In this document: in pieces, positions 1 to 10,936 of the stretch
Layout of the letters: each line of letters opens with the position of its first letter
Position numbering within the stretch: the stretch's first letter is position 1
Source: Erythroxylum novogranatense
Lineage: Eukaryota > Streptophyta > Magnoliopsida > Malpighiales > Erythroxylaceae
Length of the DNA: 64,000 bases
Assembly: GCA_029891385.1 (NCBI GenBank)
Contig: CM057228.1
Location: 31,438,214 to 31,502,213 of the forward strand
Direction of reading: 5' to 3'
Position numbers and translations under genes: made by a program
The notes under the pieces: generated by a model
What the model saw: the letters and a program-made list of their open reading frames with translations, nothing else
Told to the model about the DNA's origin: nothing
Databases searched by the model: none

Positions 1-27
1 AGGATTTTCATGGGTTTCATCCCAAAG

Positions 28-33
28 GTAAGA
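28..33 (+). promoter_or_regulatory. Candidate 5' splice donor in the LTR leader
   Basis: CAAAGGTAAGA matches the plant donor consensus. The same position in the other long LTRs of this window also has AAGGTAAG, which argues against chance. Confidence 0.45.
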
Positions 34-571
34 AAATGTGATTTCTTTTGAAATTTTAGATGGGTTTTAGTGAAAATAGCTTAAGTTAGGCATGGGTAAA
101 GTTAGATAGGCTTTTCTCCATGCTTTCTTCTCCTAGAAATGTTTAATTTGGGTTATCATCATGTTAATTGGCTTATTATTGCTTAATGAAGGTGATAAGA
201 GGTTAGTATAACAAGAAGCAAGATCAAGTGATCAAATTCAAGGTTAAAGGATTAAGGTGGGTAATTTCTTAATAATTGAGTTAATGAACTTGTTAAAGTT
301 CTATAATAAATGCTATTGAATGCTTTAAAATGATTTATCAATGTTGCTTGTATTTCTTGGAATAGTTTAAATATATATGAAATATGAAAATGTGTATATA
401 ATTGTTGAACAAGTGAAAAATAGATTTGAATAAGTGATTTTAGGCAATTATGTGAAGATGAATGTTGCAAGACTCATTGAGGATTAATGTGTATGAAATG
501 CATGAATAATGTGAATTATGCGATATGCATGCTTGTTTGGGTTTGTGGTGGTCCCTCATGTGTGATAGGTG

Positions 572-700
572 CACCTGTCAAAATTATAGCCTTCTCCGGC
601 TGCCCATTAGTAGCAATGGAGCTCCTCACGGACTCCTTCATGTGTTCCACGACTACATGACCGCTCTGCGAAATGTGTAGTACGTCCTGTTTGGATCCAC
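572..700 (+). promoter_or_regulatory. Conserved downstream LTR module
   Basis: It contains GGTGCACCTGTC, then ATAGCCTTCTCC and GCTGCCC, then GGACTCC. The same ordered blocks occur at 10036-10110, 45110-45245 (reverse), 53770-53860 and 56760-56880 (reverse), in LTRs that are otherwise well diverged. The function is unknown. Confidence 0.6.
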
Positions 701-2155
701 CCAAACCATCTTTTATGTGATTATGTGATATGTTTGATTAAGTTGTTTTTGTATGTTATATTGTTTGGTAATTGCCTTTGATAAATTGATAAACCACTTT
801 ATATGTGCTTATGTGATAGCTTCATGTGTGAAAAGTTTTAAATAAAAATTGCAAAGGTTTTCATCAAGGAGATATTGGCTTTGAAATCAAGGAGTTTTGA
901 TGAAGTAAAAGCATTTTGAGCAATGTAAATTGTCCTTGATAAGTTTGAAAGATTTTTATCAATCTGAAAGTTGCTTTAAAAATGAGGGAATTAAGAACAT
1001 TTTTGCTTATTTCTTAATTATTAAGCTGTTAGCCACTGAGCCGTCGAGCTCACACCCCTTTCCCCCTCCATAGGTAACGAGCGGAAACTTCGAGTTCTGA
1101 TCTTGGATGAGGCATCACTTGATGTTTCTAATTTAGAAGTCCTTTTGGAAACAAAGAGTTGGGTTGTATTTTGGAGAATTGATCCACTTTGTATTTTCTT
1201 GACTATTGATCTTTTGGTCTGTAATCGGGCTAAATGCCCCCTAATGCGTTGTAATATCTCATATTGCTAATGCAAGTACAAGACTTTTAAGAGTTAAGGT
1301 TCTTTGTGCAAATTACATGTGCTTTGTATATCATGATATTGTTGTATGGTTTGATTTTTTGGCAAAAGAAGGGAATTGCGTTTGCTGATATTTTTGAGTT
1401 AAATCATAGGTTTATATGGATGGGTTGATGATGTTGAGGATTGAAATTTGTGAATATGAAGTTTTATGCAGGTGGTGAAGCTAGGATTAAAGTTTGGCTA
1501 GTTGTATTTTCAAGAGAAGTGCTGTCAAATTTTCCAAAAATTTGATAGAAACTTCACTTAGGATTTAATCCCTTTTAGAGCTTGAATTGGATCTGGAAGT
1601 CTTCGTGAAGATTGTTGTAGAAGTTCAGAACTTTCTAAGGGTATATAATTTGTCTCATTTGGACTTAGGATGAAGAAGTTATGGTGTTAGAAACACATTC
1701 AGTTACTGTTCATGCTGATATTTTTACTGTTCCATTGGTCATTATAGGTGCAACACATTTGAGTGAGCTTTTACCACCTTTAATGATAGAATTGAGTTTT
1801 GCATCCTTAACAAAATTTGTAGAGCATCTTGTTATCTTTCCAATGAGGTATAATATGCAAGTATTGGAGTTAGGAGTAAGAATTTATGAAGATTGGAAGT
1901 AAACAGTTAAAGTCATTTTGTTGTTCATATAGCTTGTGAGGTTAAGTTAGATTTGAGGACTAAGGATTGAATTCATGAATTTGATTAACCATTTAAGTTG
2001 TAATTTGTGAATTTGGTGAGTTGAACTTGGTGTTTAAGGTGTTATAAAGTGTTTATACGTTAGAATAAATTAAGTTTGTGAAAAATGCAAGTGGTTATGA
2101 AGTTAGATTGAATGTGAGATGTTTAGAAGAGGTTTTGTAGTTGGGAAGAATGGCA

Positions 2156-2337
2156 TGTCCGTTAAACGGACATGGATGTCTGTTAAACGGACAGCCTCAG
2201 GTGCAAAAACACCCCTTGGCCTGCCCATGTCCGTTAGATGGACTTGCATGTCCATTTAACGGACATTTTCGAAGCTTTTGGGACACTTTCACCCGAATGT
2301 GTCCGTTAAACGGACATGGCTGTCCGTTTAACGGACA
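2156..2337 (+). repeat. Array of six 17-bp palindromes, twin spacing 21 bp, period 72 bp
   Basis: The palindrome TGTCCGTTAAACGGACA or close variants starts at 2156, 2177, 2228, 2249, 2300 and 2321. This makes three twins with 21 bp between members and exactly 72 bp between twins. It reads as a tandem duplication of a 72-bp unit with two palindromes, lying about 680-860 bp before the LTR 3' end. Confidence 0.92.
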
Positions 2338-3014
2338 GCTACGGGAAAGATGGTAAGTTTTCGAATTTATAGAGGCCTAATCTTGTTTTGTGGTCTTCAT
2401 TAAAGTTGTATATCTAGATGTCTACTTTCTAATGGTCAAAAACTAACGAATTCTGATTTGTGGATCAAAAGTTATGGAGATCGCGCCAAAAGAGTTTCAA
2501 ACTGTTTTAGGGCATGAACATACTTGACTCTTTGGGGCATAAATTCCCCATCCGACCTTCAATTGAGGCGAGGCTTAAACCATTATATTCCTAAGACATA
2601 TATCTTCCTATCCACAAAAATTGGTATCATTTTGAGTCAAATTGAAAAATTTTACATTAAAGTAAGTGAGAGGTCGGTTTGGAGATCATATTTGGAGTAT
2701 GAGCTCTTTTAAGATTTTTAAGCATAACTTGAGTTATACAACTCCTTTTGAGGTGATTCTTGTTGCGAAACGAACTTGAGGCATAGAGCTACAACTCATA
2801 TGAATAAGTCAACTTATGATTTTGGTGTTTAAATAGTGTACGCTCGCCACGAATATAGAGGTACAACTAAGGATCCTGTGAGGAAATAAGCACAAGGCTT
2901 TAGGACTCCGGAATTAGGCTCTGGATTTGGGTCCAATAGATGTGGAATTAAAGCTAGAATAAGAGTATTAAGTTATAAGCAGTTGGGGTCCGGTCTCTGG
3001 ATCGGGTTCCAACA

Positions 3015-3584
3015 AAATATGACCTAACACATGATTATGTTATTCCATGTAACTCTTAGTAACTAAGTTGTAAATGCATAGAAATGAATATGATAAGGCT
3101 AAAGCTTGTGCTACTCAAGGCTGAAGTTTCTATAAAGAACATGGTCTAGAACACGATTGTGTCCTAGACTGTCTCTTCTAACATTGAAGGTTTTCTAAAA
3201 AAATATGAATGTGTTCTAATCCCTATCCACTACGAAAACCCTAATTTTTATCTAGTATTTAAGGAGTGCTCCTACATAGCTTTAATTTATTTTTTATATC
3301 TTTGTTTATTAAAAGTGTGTCTTTTCATTATTCTTTATCAAACTTTAAACTTATGAAACAATTCTTTCTTTATAATGTTCTAAATACTTAATGAACTTAG
3401 TCCTTGATTTTTTATAATTAACATGTTGATTCTTTTTATTTCTGATTTAGCCTTCTTACTACAGTTCAAGCTTGTTTGTGGGTTCTCTAAGTATTTATTC
3501 CTAGGTAAGTTCATATCAATATGACACCCCATGCAAGTCCATCATTTATCTAAAATGTAATGTGTGATTGCACAAGTATGTCAT
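3015..3584. other. AT-rich stretch, probable LTR remnant
   Basis: No gene is visible. A TATTTAAGGAG box at 3256 and loosely repeated AACACGATTGTGT-like phrases near 3020 and 3150 resemble LTR promoter regions, but I could not pair it with another copy in the window. Confidence 0.3.
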
Positions 3585-6500
3585 TGATAAATGATTAAAA
3601 AATATATTGATATACTCACATTTAGTGTTTTTTGCTTTTTATTTAATAGTTTTGTAGTGTTTTTGGTACTTATTTCACTTCAAGTTTGTTTGTAGGTGAT
3701 AATTGCCTTCATAGGTCAAGAGGAGATGTATTTGAGTGAAATTATGGCATGGAATGGAAGAATTGGAGCTAGTTTGTAAACATGTGGAGCTTAAATAACA
3801 CAATTCCTACTTGTGTGGAGTTATATGCTTGTGTATCTTGATATACAAGGCTATGATTATTGTCCGTGTAAGTCTTTGTGACAGTGTAAAGTCATGATTT
3901 AAGGTATTTTTATAGATACATGATCACCTACATAATCGTGTAAGTGATCATGTATATCCCCAAAATCTTAGTTTTTACTATAAAAGGATATTATTAAAGG
4001 CTACATAAAAAGGAGGCAAACTGGAAGTTTTTTTTAGTTGTAAAAAACATAAATAAGAGACAATTATGAATAAAGGAGGAGAAAAACATGAAGATTAAGT
4101 CATAAGATCTGATAGACATAGATGAAAACATGAAGATTAAGTCATAAGATCGATAGACAACATCCTTGATCAAATTACAATAAGATTTTATTAGAGACAA
4201 AAAGGAGATATAGGTTAGGAATTTTTTATTTCTATTTGTTCTTTTGAATATTTGTTATTGGATTTATTTTCTATATATAGGAACTAAATTATTAGTCCCT
4301 AGGTGTAATGAACCTAAGTTGTGATGATAATATGATATAATATTTTATTGATGCGGTTTTATTGATGATTTATTATGATTAAATTAAGTGTTATTTTCTT
4401 GAACTAATATATCTAAAATATTATTCCAATATTTGATTTCACAATTTTAAGATTAAGAAATCGTTTTATGTTAATAGATCTACCATAATTGGAAGGATTT
4501 GCATGCAAGCGTAGAGATTGCTCAACATAAATCCTCGAATTAAGGTTAAATGATAAGTGCATATTTTCTAATATTTATGTTTCAATTATTCTTTTTTTAT
4601 TCCTCTTATTGATTTAATTATTGGGACTTAATTTGATTTAATATTTCCTTGTAGGGAATTATAATTTTTACATGATGTGGCAAATTTAACATCAAAAGGG
4701 AACGACGTGGACCAATGAATAATCAACAATCAGCCAAGAGATCATGAGGGCAAGCGTTTTTTTTCAAGGCAACATATGGAGGAAGGTAATTAAATGGTTA
4801 CAGTAGAGGCAACGTTGGAGGGATTAAGTGAAACGCAGATGGAGATGCGTTTTGGCTCAAAACGCATACACAGGGGACGAAAAACGCAGGCAAAAGGAAC
4901 AAGTAGCAGAGAGGAATTAAAAGGGTTGTGACACTTAATTGTCACGTCAATCAGCAACAGTAGAGAAGAATAAATAGGAAGCAACCATGCAGCGTTTTTG
5001 GAAGCCACAGGAACGACGACGCAGAGGTAAAAACGCAAATGTCAGCAGGCACAAGGGACACGCAACAGAAACGACGACGCTTCAGCAGACGCATAAAAAG
5101 GATTTAAGAGCAAAACGTAGCGTGGAGCAGAGAGGCTTTAGGGGTTTTACATTGACGTAGACCCTTAATTGTCTAATCGGAGCAACAGTGGACAGTGAGA
5201 GTAACAACTGTGAGTGGTGCGACACGGTGAAGAAGGAGGCGGCGGCTGTGCTCATATTTTTCGATAAAAAATCACGCAACAGTGAAAAGAAAAGAACGAA
5301 ACAGGAGAAAGCTACGAACAACGGCAATTTTGGAGAGGAACAGTGTCGGCGCGAGCTGGAGAAGAGTTTGAGCTTGAGAGGAATAACATCAGAGACTAGA
5401 AGAGGAGTGACGGTAGCAGCAGCTTCTGTGGATTCTGTCTTATAGTTTTTCTTCTTTTCCTTATTATTTAGACTATGTTAATTAATAATCTTGTTTTGTT
5501 TAATTCCGTTATGAGTAGCTAAACTGTTTTAGTCGGGAAATTCTAATTGTTATGCTTTGACTCGTGAGACCTTATTGTTCTAATTATTTGGTTTATAATA
5601 TTCGTACTGTTTCTATTTTACTATCATTGTTTATTAATTGATTCTGCGATTAGGGCCCGATTGTAGAGTCAGTTAATTTGCATATCGCCAACTGATTTAC
5701 TTGGTGGTGTTAACTAGGTGATTAATGTTTGTGGCAATTGGCACTAGGACATAATACTTGTCTGATTTCGTGTTAAGAAACTTGTGATCTAACTAGATGA
5801 AGCATGAGTCAGTGCGTAGTCAGTTAGGGTTAGTGTTTCTTTAGAGTTTAATGTTGTTAATTAATTGAATCTCGGAGAGAGTCTCGAAGGGGTTATTTGT
5901 TAATTAGGAAATAGTCTAAAGGAGTTTCTTTGATTGTTCTAAAATTAAGAAGAAACGAGGGAGCCAGAGGTAGTTGGTAACCATAGCTAACCTATTATTA
6001 AATCAAAGAAAATAATTGAGTCGATGATCGCGGTCTATGCATAATTAGGAATTTCCTGGCTAAGTTGTCGTTTATTGAGTTAATCAATTTTATTTGAGTT
6101 CTTTGCTAGTTGAATCATAGTTATTATTATTTTTTAATATTAGTTGAGTTAATAATTTATTAGTGATTAGTTTAATTAGTAGTTTTAGCAGAAAACTCCA
6201 AAACCCCCTTTTAATTAATTTCATTCGTTCTTTGGCATTTGAATAGAATCAATTTATTCCATTATCTGTGGATCGACCCTATTTACCACTGTGTGTAATT
6301 TATATTTATTTGGTGTTTGGGAATTATTTTTGGTGGATTCGACACCCATCATTAAACCTAATAGTGAAATTCACGAATCAACAATATAATATTAGGGTTT
6401 TTATCTAAAAAGAGATTTCAGTTAATCAACCGAGGATTAGTTGTTAATAGTATTGATAATTGTATTAACATAAGATAGAAATTTTCATGATCCAATAATA

Positions 6501-6817
6501 AATAATTTAATTGCCTAATAAAGGCTTAGTATTTAAGATATCTTTTGGGGATTTATTACCTAGGTACTACTTATTTGATATTGACTAATCGTAGTATTTT
6601 CTTTATCTAAATTCATTATTGTGTCAACTTTAATTTAGTTTGTTTTCTTTAATTTTCAAATAAATTTACAACCTAATTTGATGGTTAGATAATAGAAAAG
6701 ATTTAATATTAGTACTTAAAGTCTTCATGGGATTAACCCATACTTACCAATGCTAACTACAGCTGCACTATTCACTTCCAGTTAAAACTTATAAATCTTT
6801 ATAATTAAGATAATTCA
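3585..6817 (+). repeat. 5' LTR of the Athila/Tat-like element, split by a solo LTR
   Basis: It aligns with 16954-18359 across ATACTCACATTTAGTG, GGCATGGAATGGAAGAATTG and AGTATTTAAGATATCT-type blocks. Alignment breaks at 4551 and resumes at 6352, exactly where the inserted solo LTR ends. Confidence 0.85.
4551..6351 (+). mobile_element. Solo LTR, Athila-like, TSD TTAAA
   Basis: It starts TGATAAGTGC and ends CACCCATCA. The 5-bp target duplication TTAAA lies at 4546-4550 and 6352-6356, and the host LTR aligns continuously across the gap. The 1801 bp hold no primer-binding site or coding domain. Short ORFs near 4790-5445 are not supported as genes. AAAACGCA / TGCGTTTT motifs crowd 4753-5095, ahead of a TATA-like CATAAAAAGG at about 5092. 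Confidence 0.9.
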
Positions 6818-6827
6818 AGTAAGTTTT

Positions 6828-6845
6828 TGGGACCATTGCCAAGGA
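6828..6845 (+). other. Degraded primer-binding site (Asp-tRNA type)
   Basis: TGGGACCATTGCCAAGGA differs from the Athila-type TGGCGCCGTTGCCGGGGA mostly at CpG or C/G sites, as expected from methylation-driven decay. It lies 10 bp after the LTR end. Confidence 0.65.
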
Positions 6846-7093
6846 TTATAATATTAGGAAAGCCTAGCTTTTATTATTCTAACAATCTTTTGTATTTATT
6901 TATTTTTATTTTTTAATTATTGAATTATTCATTTATTTTTCTTTTAAACTTTTATATAGGATTTAAGATAGCTACAACCTATAATGGAAGGATAGAAAAG
7001 ACACTATTCTCATGGGAGTTACAATATGCCATGACATATGGCAATATCACAAACTTGGAATGAAAGGTATGGTGAAATGTATTGACAAGCTTA

Positions 7094-8218
7094 GGGCCTG
7101 TTTGTTTGCGTTTTTTTTTTCCAGTTTTTGGTTGCGGTTTTTACTAAAAATAAAACTTAACTTGGAAACATGTTTGGTTCTTATTATTGTGTTGCCGTGT
7201 TTTAAAAAACTAAAAAACTACAACCATATTATGGAAACCAAAAAATAACGTTTCCCTAATATTTCACAACAGTTTTCGTTTCTTTTTCTCGCCGACTTGT
7301 ATCTTTATTTTTTTTCCTCTTTGCGCCGACTTGCATCCTCCTCTTAGCGAGCTCCAAACCACATCCCAAACGTAGTTCCAATCTAAAATAATCTGCGAAT
7401 TAAAATCAATGGCTTCCTGTGATAAATTGCGGCAATCTTCTTAACATCGTAGTCTATTAAAGAATCGGCTTCGCGGGCGGTGAGGTCGAACAAGTAGCCG
7501 GACTTCTGGGTGAAGGAATCAACCTCGCTAGGTACCGCTGCTCGCACAGATCTCTGGGGCTTTCTGATGGTAAAACTGGAAAAGAGAGAAGAAGAGGACG
7601 AGGCGCCAAGGAGAGTAGTAACATTTCTTTTTGGTTTTGATTTGTTTAGTGAGGAGTGGAGAAAGAAGAAATGGAAGGACCCACCAAAATGATTTTTGTC
7701 TTTTGATATACACCACCAAAATGTCAACTGTTACGGGGTTTGCAAGAATTATATTTCCAAAATAATACTATTATATTTCCAAGAATTATAATATAATGAA
7801 CAATCTTTTTTGGTAATTATGCTAGACATTTTTTATTGATTAAAACGATTTAATATAATTTTAATTTATGTAATTTTATTATATATAATTAATATATAAT
7901 TTTAATAATATTTGATTAGTATATATTTAATTTTATCTATAATGACAATTAATTAATTTAAAATATAATGTATTAGATTATAAATATTACACATAATAGT
8001 ATAATTAAAAAATAGAAAAATGATAATAAAATCAAACATGTTTTTGTTTTCAGTTTTTTATTAGAAATCTCAACCAAACAGGTTTTTGTTGTCAGTTTTT
8101 ATATCACAAATCTCAACCAAACAGATTTTCGTTTTTTTAAGGAAAAAACAAAAACTAAAAACAGGAAACAGAAACCAAAAACAACAACAGAAAAACAGAA
8201 GTGAAACCAAACGACCCC
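7094..8218. mobile_element. PIF/Harbinger-like nonautonomous element carrying a gene fragment
   Basis: The termini are GGGCCTGTTTGTTTG and, at the other end, CCAAACGACCCC, whose reverse complement is GGGGTCGTTTGG. The 3-bp target duplication TTA is at 7091-7093 and 8219-8221, as expected for PIF/Harbinger-Tourist elements. Subterminal CAACCAAACAGG-type repeats occur near 8068 and 8110. It is 1125 bp long, encodes no transposase, and holds part of an ABC1-kinase gene, so it is a Pack-type element. hAT is less likely because no 8-bp duplication is seen. Confidence 0.75.
7340..7727 (-). pseudogene. Captured N-terminal fragment of a plastid ABC1/AarF-domain kinase
   Basis: The reverse strand reads a Ser-rich, basic, transit-peptide-like N-terminus followed by VRAAVPSEVDSFTQKSGYLF, then YDVKKIAAIYHRKPLILIRR. 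From memory of the family, this matches the segment before the kinase core of plant ABC1K proteins, chloroplast proteins tied to plastoglobules and prenyl-lipid metabolism. Which paralogue is not certain. Homology runs on as LF-stop-IGTTFGMWFGAR-stop: one stop at 7383-7385 sits where Gln (CAG to TAG) is expected, another at 7343-7345 where Tyr is expected. No intron interrupts the piece. The kinase domain is absent, so it cannot be functional; the open frame on the 5' side runs out into transposon sequence. Confidence 0.65.
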
Positions 8219-8221
8219 TTA

Positions 8222-8267
8222 ATGGATATCTATGATGTGTTGTGACCTTTATGGAGGTAACCATTAC
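8222..8267 (+). pseudogene. Gag zinc-knuckle fragment of the Athila/Tat-like element, part 1
   Basis: The frame reads C-C-D-L-Y-G-G-N-H-Y and continues after the solo LTR at 10937 as N-H-E-C-Q-A-P-N-Y. Joined, this is a C-x2-C-x3-H-x4-C gag knuckle whose second Cys is Tyr (TGT to TAT). Confidence 0.6.
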
Positions 8268-8620
8268 TGTTGGCCCCCAAAATTTTCTTGATGAATTAAG
8301 CATGATTTAAATGAATTATGAGGTTGATGGATTAATTTTTGGAGCTCATAATTATTGTTAAGGTTAGTATGACATAGGTTAATTGAAGTTAAGTGTAAAT
8401 GTTGTACGAATGAGAAAGCATGATGAGCATCCTTATGTATTTTGTTCTAAGCTTTGATATGTATGATGTTATGTGAGAAAAATTTGTTCAATCTCCTTGA
8501 AATTGTAGTGACATGAAGGATTGAGGCTCCTTTTGTGATTGAGTATGTTTAGCTTGTTATTAGGTTTGAATGCATGTGATTGTTGATTATTGGATGATGG
8601 ATTTATGATTTTGGAACTCT

Positions 8621-8727
8621 CGTCGCGACGAGGCTAGTGGTCGCCGCGACGAACTTCCATTGGTTCGCCGCGACGTACTGATGTGACGTCGCGACGAGTG
8701 CCCCATTTTTACGATTTCGCCGCGGCG
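8621..8727. repeat. Five GC palindromes, mostly 21-24 bp apart
   Basis: CGTCGCGACG, CGCCGCGACG (twice), CGTCGCGACG and CGCCGCGGCG are centred near 8625, 8646, 8670, 8691 and 8722. Steps are 21, 24, 21 and 31 bp. Confidence 0.9.
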
Positions 8728-8816
8728 AGGAAGGGCATTTTGGGCAAGTCACTTAAGGTTAAAAGATACAAGGCTTATATTGGAGGGCAAACGAGACATT
8801 TGATGGTTAGTAAAGG

Positions 8817-8826
8817 TATAAAAAGG
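8817..8826 (+). promoter_or_regulatory. LTR TATA box (TATAAAAAGG)
   Basis: It is followed by an AGAAGAAGAAG-rich leader and a GTAAGT donor at 8947, the order seen in the other long LTRs of the window. Confidence 0.6.
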
Positions 8827-9197
8827 AAGAAGAAAGGGTTGTTTTGGTGGAAATTGAAGAAGTCGTGGGTGAAGGATAGAAGAAGAAGAAGAAAAGAAGA
8901 GGAAAGCTAGGGTTTGAAGGACTTGAAGACCTTAAGGCTTAATCAAGTAAGTATAAGCATCGTTCTTCTTGATTCTATGAAAGAAACATGTTTTGATGTT
9001 AGTTAAGAGATGAATGGGGTATGAAAATGGCTTAATCTTTAGGGTTTGATGTTTTGTGAATGATTTTGGATTGGAATGAGCTTAGAAATGAAGTAAGAAT
9101 GATGTTTTAGGGTTAAGATGAGTTGTATTTGAAGTTTGGGAAGTATATAGATGAAGAATGTCAAAAAATAGGGTTTTGGGAGGTTTCTGGGTTTGTT

Positions 9198-9253
9198 CGC
9201 CGCGGCGAGCTCCCACATTTTTGCCGCGGCGAGCCTCTGATTTCGCCGCAGCG
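9198..9253. repeat. Second cluster of three CGCCGCGGCG palindromes
   Basis: Copies are centred near 9202, 9226 and 9248 (24- and 22-bp steps). The second and third each carry one substitution. Confidence 0.85.
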
Positions 9254-10936
9254 AGGTCCATTTTTCAGCACTGACATGCTTTAGTATTTTGGACATAACT
9301 TTTTCTGTAGAAGTCCGATTAAGGTAATTTTTGATTCATGGTAAACTAGAGACATAGGTATACAAGTTTTGTGAAGAAATAAAGTTGTAATTCAGTTTCT
9401 AAAAGTCTCAAATTTTGGATGGAAGTTGAGTATAGATTATTGTGTCAGCTTAAGGATAGCTCTAACATGTTTGGGGTATAACTTTCACATTTTTGAACCA
9501 AATTGAATGATTTTGGAGTCATTAAAAACTTAAGACAATGAGAACATTTTCCTAGAAGAAATTATTATCAAATTGCTTCATTTACTTGATCATAAATTGG
9601 AATCCCTATTGAATGGAATTTTTGGTTATTGTTAAAGGAAATCAAGGAAGGCAAGAGGAGCAAGGTATAAGGCACCTTTGAGCAAGTATTTGAACAAGGA
9701 AATCAAGGTGGGTTTCATGTTTATAATTTAGTAATGAGCCAATAATGTTTTCTCCAAATCAAGAATGATTTCAATTACTTCATGAATGTTTTTTTTGTTG
9801 CTTTTGAATGATTTGGAAAATTGCTAAATGTTTCGGTATATGAACTTTGTTGATGAAATTCAAAATAAAGATGGAAATGCATTGAAGCATTTTATGTTAT
9901 GCCTTGGAAAATTCATGGCATTTTGTATATTCGGAAAAGAAGAAAGAACATGAAAAGTATGAAAGCATTTGATAAAATGATTTGATCATGAAATGAATAT
10001 GTTCTTTGTTTGGGCAAGAGAGGAACGTTTCGTTAGTCACGTGCACGTCGACGTATAGCCTTCTCCCAGCTGCCCGCTTGAGGCCACGAGATCCTGAGAA
10101 AAATCGGACTCGTTTCGTTCACGGTATAAATTTTGGTTTATCCGTTTTGTTCCATGGAACTCTCGAGCTATTTGTTTGTGCATTGCATTTTTTGTTGTAT
10201 AGTCATGAATGGTGCATAATTGAGTGTAGTGTGATGATATTTGAATTATGAGTGGAGATTCTGATTGTGGAATTGTTGAAACTTGAGAACGAAGCGTTTT
10301 ATGAATTCATTTTGATTTTTATACGACAAATGAACATTTCAACTGTTTTGCTTATTCTTCATTATAAACTTGTTATCCAAGAGCTTTTAAACTCACCCCC
10401 TTTCCTCCCCACCTTCAGGTATTTGAGCAAGAGATGGAGTGAAAGCGAGTCAGGGCATCACTCCCAATTTGTTGATGTTGGATTTTGAGTTAGTTTTGGA
10501 TAACACAAGGATTAGTCACTTTTCAAGGAGTATTAGTTCATTGCAACTTTTGTATTTTTTAGATTTAGGATTATTGTTGTATTGAGGTTTAGAATGCCAT
10601 TAGAGCTTGCAAAATTCTATTCTTTTGATGTTAATGAGTTATGAATTATGTATGGGTGATGATGAGTGGAAATATGAATTTGTATATAGATGAGGATGAG
10701 TTCAAATTAGGTATAACATGAGTAAGTTATTGATTAGGTTTGAGACTTTAAGCTTTATGAATTGTTTTGGATTATGCTCAAGTTTTTATAACGAGCAATA
10801 ATACGCACACAGTTTATGGTCAACGGGGCCCAGCATATGTTTAGTATCAGAGTAAGAAGAGATTTCAAGGAACTACACTCAGGTATGATGGTATTTGTTA
10901 AGAGGTTGGATTCCAGAAACGGGATCCAACAATTAC

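Larger units (their letters stand above)
1..3014 (+). mobile_element. Long chromovirus-type LTR, 5' part outside the window
   Basis: The right end is CCAACA at 3009-3014, the usual mirror of a TGTTGG LTR start. The whole stretch is homologous, in reverse orientation, to the LTR at 42766 to about 46395: both share the splice-donor leader, a conserved downstream module, a palindrome array and the sequence before the 3' terminus. There is no primer-binding site after 3014, so it is a solo LTR, a 3' LTR or a truncated copy. It has no coding capacity; short ORFs across the palindromes are artefacts. Confidence 0.8.
8268..10931 (+). mobile_element. Solo LTR with CGCCGCGGCG palindromes, TSD ATTAC
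   Basis: It starts TGTTGGCCCCC and ends GGATCCAACA. The duplication ATTAC lies at 8263-8267 and 10932-10936, and the interrupted gag frame resumes after it. In order it holds a palindrome cluster (8620-8727), a TATA box (8817), a purine-rich leader, a splice donor (8947), a second palindrome cluster (9198-9253) and the conserved downstream module (10036-10110). It is 2664 bp long with no internal retrotransposon sequence. Confidence 0.93.

Noticed and set aside
2141..2356. ORF with repeated C-P-L-N-G-H peptides (also at 43394-43678, 43522-43728 and 55380-55646)
   Set aside because: The peptide repeat is the translation of palindromic DNA. It appears on both strands and in LTRs with no coding capacity.
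5188..5445. Open frame of 85 codons
   Set aside because: It lies wholly inside a solo LTR with a confirmed target duplication and has no recognisable domain.
8683..8910. Basic Lys/Arg-rich open frame
   Set aside because: It covers the palindromes, TATA box and purine-rich leader of an LTR; the composition follows from A/G-rich DNA.
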